Shown: piece by piece, positions 4,712 through 5,004 of the stretch
Layout: each line of letters opens with the position of its first letter
How positions within the stretch are numbered: position 1 is the stretch's first letter
Notes under the pieces: generated by a model
Databases searched by the model: none
Seen by the model: the letters and a program-made list of their open reading frames with translations, nothing else
Told to the model about the DNA's origin: nothing
Made by a program: the position numbers and the translations under genes
Assembly (NCBI GenBank): GCA_002424305.1
Contig: DIQZ01000002.1
Span: 1-5,004, forward strand
From: Firmicutes bacterium UBA5449
Lineage (GTDB): Bacteria > Bacillota > SHA-98 > UBA4971
Direction: 5' to 3'
DNA: 5,004 nucleotides

Positions 4712-5004
4712 GCGCGGTGATATTTACTATGCGGACCTCAACCCGGTTATCGGGTCAGAGCAGGGAGGAACCAGGCCTGTCCTGATACTCCAAAACGATA
4801 TTGGAAACAGATATAGCCCAACAACGATTATAGCTGCTATCACATCTCGCATTCGTAAGGCAAAACTGCCTACCCACGTGGAACTCCCTACTGATCAAAG
4901 TAGACTTCATGTAGACTCTGTGGCACTTCTGGAACAACTGCGCACAATCGACAGACAAAGACTCACTGAGAAGGTGTCTCACCTGGACTCATCCCTAATG
5001 GAAC
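4701..5004 (+). CDS. mazF: MazF/EndoA endoribonuclease toxin, 3' end outside the window
   Basis: Sequence-specific mRNA interferase of the MazF/EndoA family (PemK-like fold), which cleaves single-stranded RNA and slows growth when free of MazE. The visible 101 residues align almost throughout with B. subtilis EndoA (116 aa): RRGDIYYADLNPVIGSEQGG, then RPVLILQNDIGNR, KAKLPTHVEL, DSVALLEQLRTIDRQRL and the start of the final helix. Arg25 and Thr48, the known catalytic residues of EndoA, are present at the same positions, so it should be active. Start ATG 4701 overlaps the last codons of mazE by 11 bp. GAGGAGG (4679-4685) lies 15 bases upstream, longer than usual, so initiation may depend on coupling with mazE translation. 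About 15 residues and the stop codon fall outside the window. EndoA cuts at UACAU; whether this protein shares that specificity is inferred from similarity only. Confidence 0.95.
   Translation, partial: MELRRGDIYYADLNPVIGSEQGGTRPVLILQNDIGNRYSPTTIIAAITSRIRKAKLPTHVELPTDQSRLHVDSVALLEQLRTIDRQRLTEKVSHLDSSLME

Noticed and set aside
4755..4982. Reverse-strand ORF opposite mazF
   Set aside because: The + strand codes for a clear MazF with its catalytic residues, and the reverse product has no recognisable features.

Overview
The window looks like chromosomal DNA from a Bacillota (Firmicutes) bacterium, probably a clostridial or related deep lineage of mid GC content. The evidence is the strong purine-rich ribosome binding sites (GGAGGGG, GGGAGGA, GGGGAGG), frequent GTG/TTG starts, consensus sigma-A type promoters, and a toxin-antitoxin pair that closely resembles Bacillus subtilis EndoAI/EndoA. 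The genus cannot be named from the sequence. All genes are on the + strand.

Layout: (1) 1-749 is the 3' part of a medium-chain zinc-type alcohol/polyol dehydrogenase, cut by the window edge and followed by a terminator-like hairpin. (2) 971-2194 is a YkuD-type L,D-transpeptidase with a peptidoglycan-binding domain at the N-terminus, an acidic seven-residue repeat segment, the catalytic domain and a C-terminal LysM. (3) 2195-2512 is a non-coding stretch. It ends in a well-formed promoter covered by inverted repeats in front of a MarR-family regulator (2513-2977). (4) 2978-3226 is a leader with overlapping hairpins followed by six tandem copies of a degenerate 23-bp purine-rich repeat. The last copy supplies the ribosome binding site of an extended-SDR (NAD(P)-dependent epimerase/dihydroflavonol-reductase type) gene ending at 4222. 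(5) 4355-5004 is a near-textbook promoter, a MazE/EndoAI-type ribbon-helix-helix antitoxin and, overlapping it by 11 bp, a MazF/EndoA endoribonuclease that runs off the window end with its key Arg25 and Thr48 intact.

Likely joint function: the MarR regulator and the SDR oxidoreductase are probably one regulatory unit, with MarR controlling its own promoter and perhaps the SDR gene. MazE and MazF form an autoregulated growth-control module. The transpeptidase remodels peptidoglycan, possibly in the spore, because it has no visible signal peptide. I see no clearly new multi-gene system. The least explained elements are the 23-bp array that runs into a translation start, the dyads over the marR promoter, and the repeat segment inside the transpeptidase.
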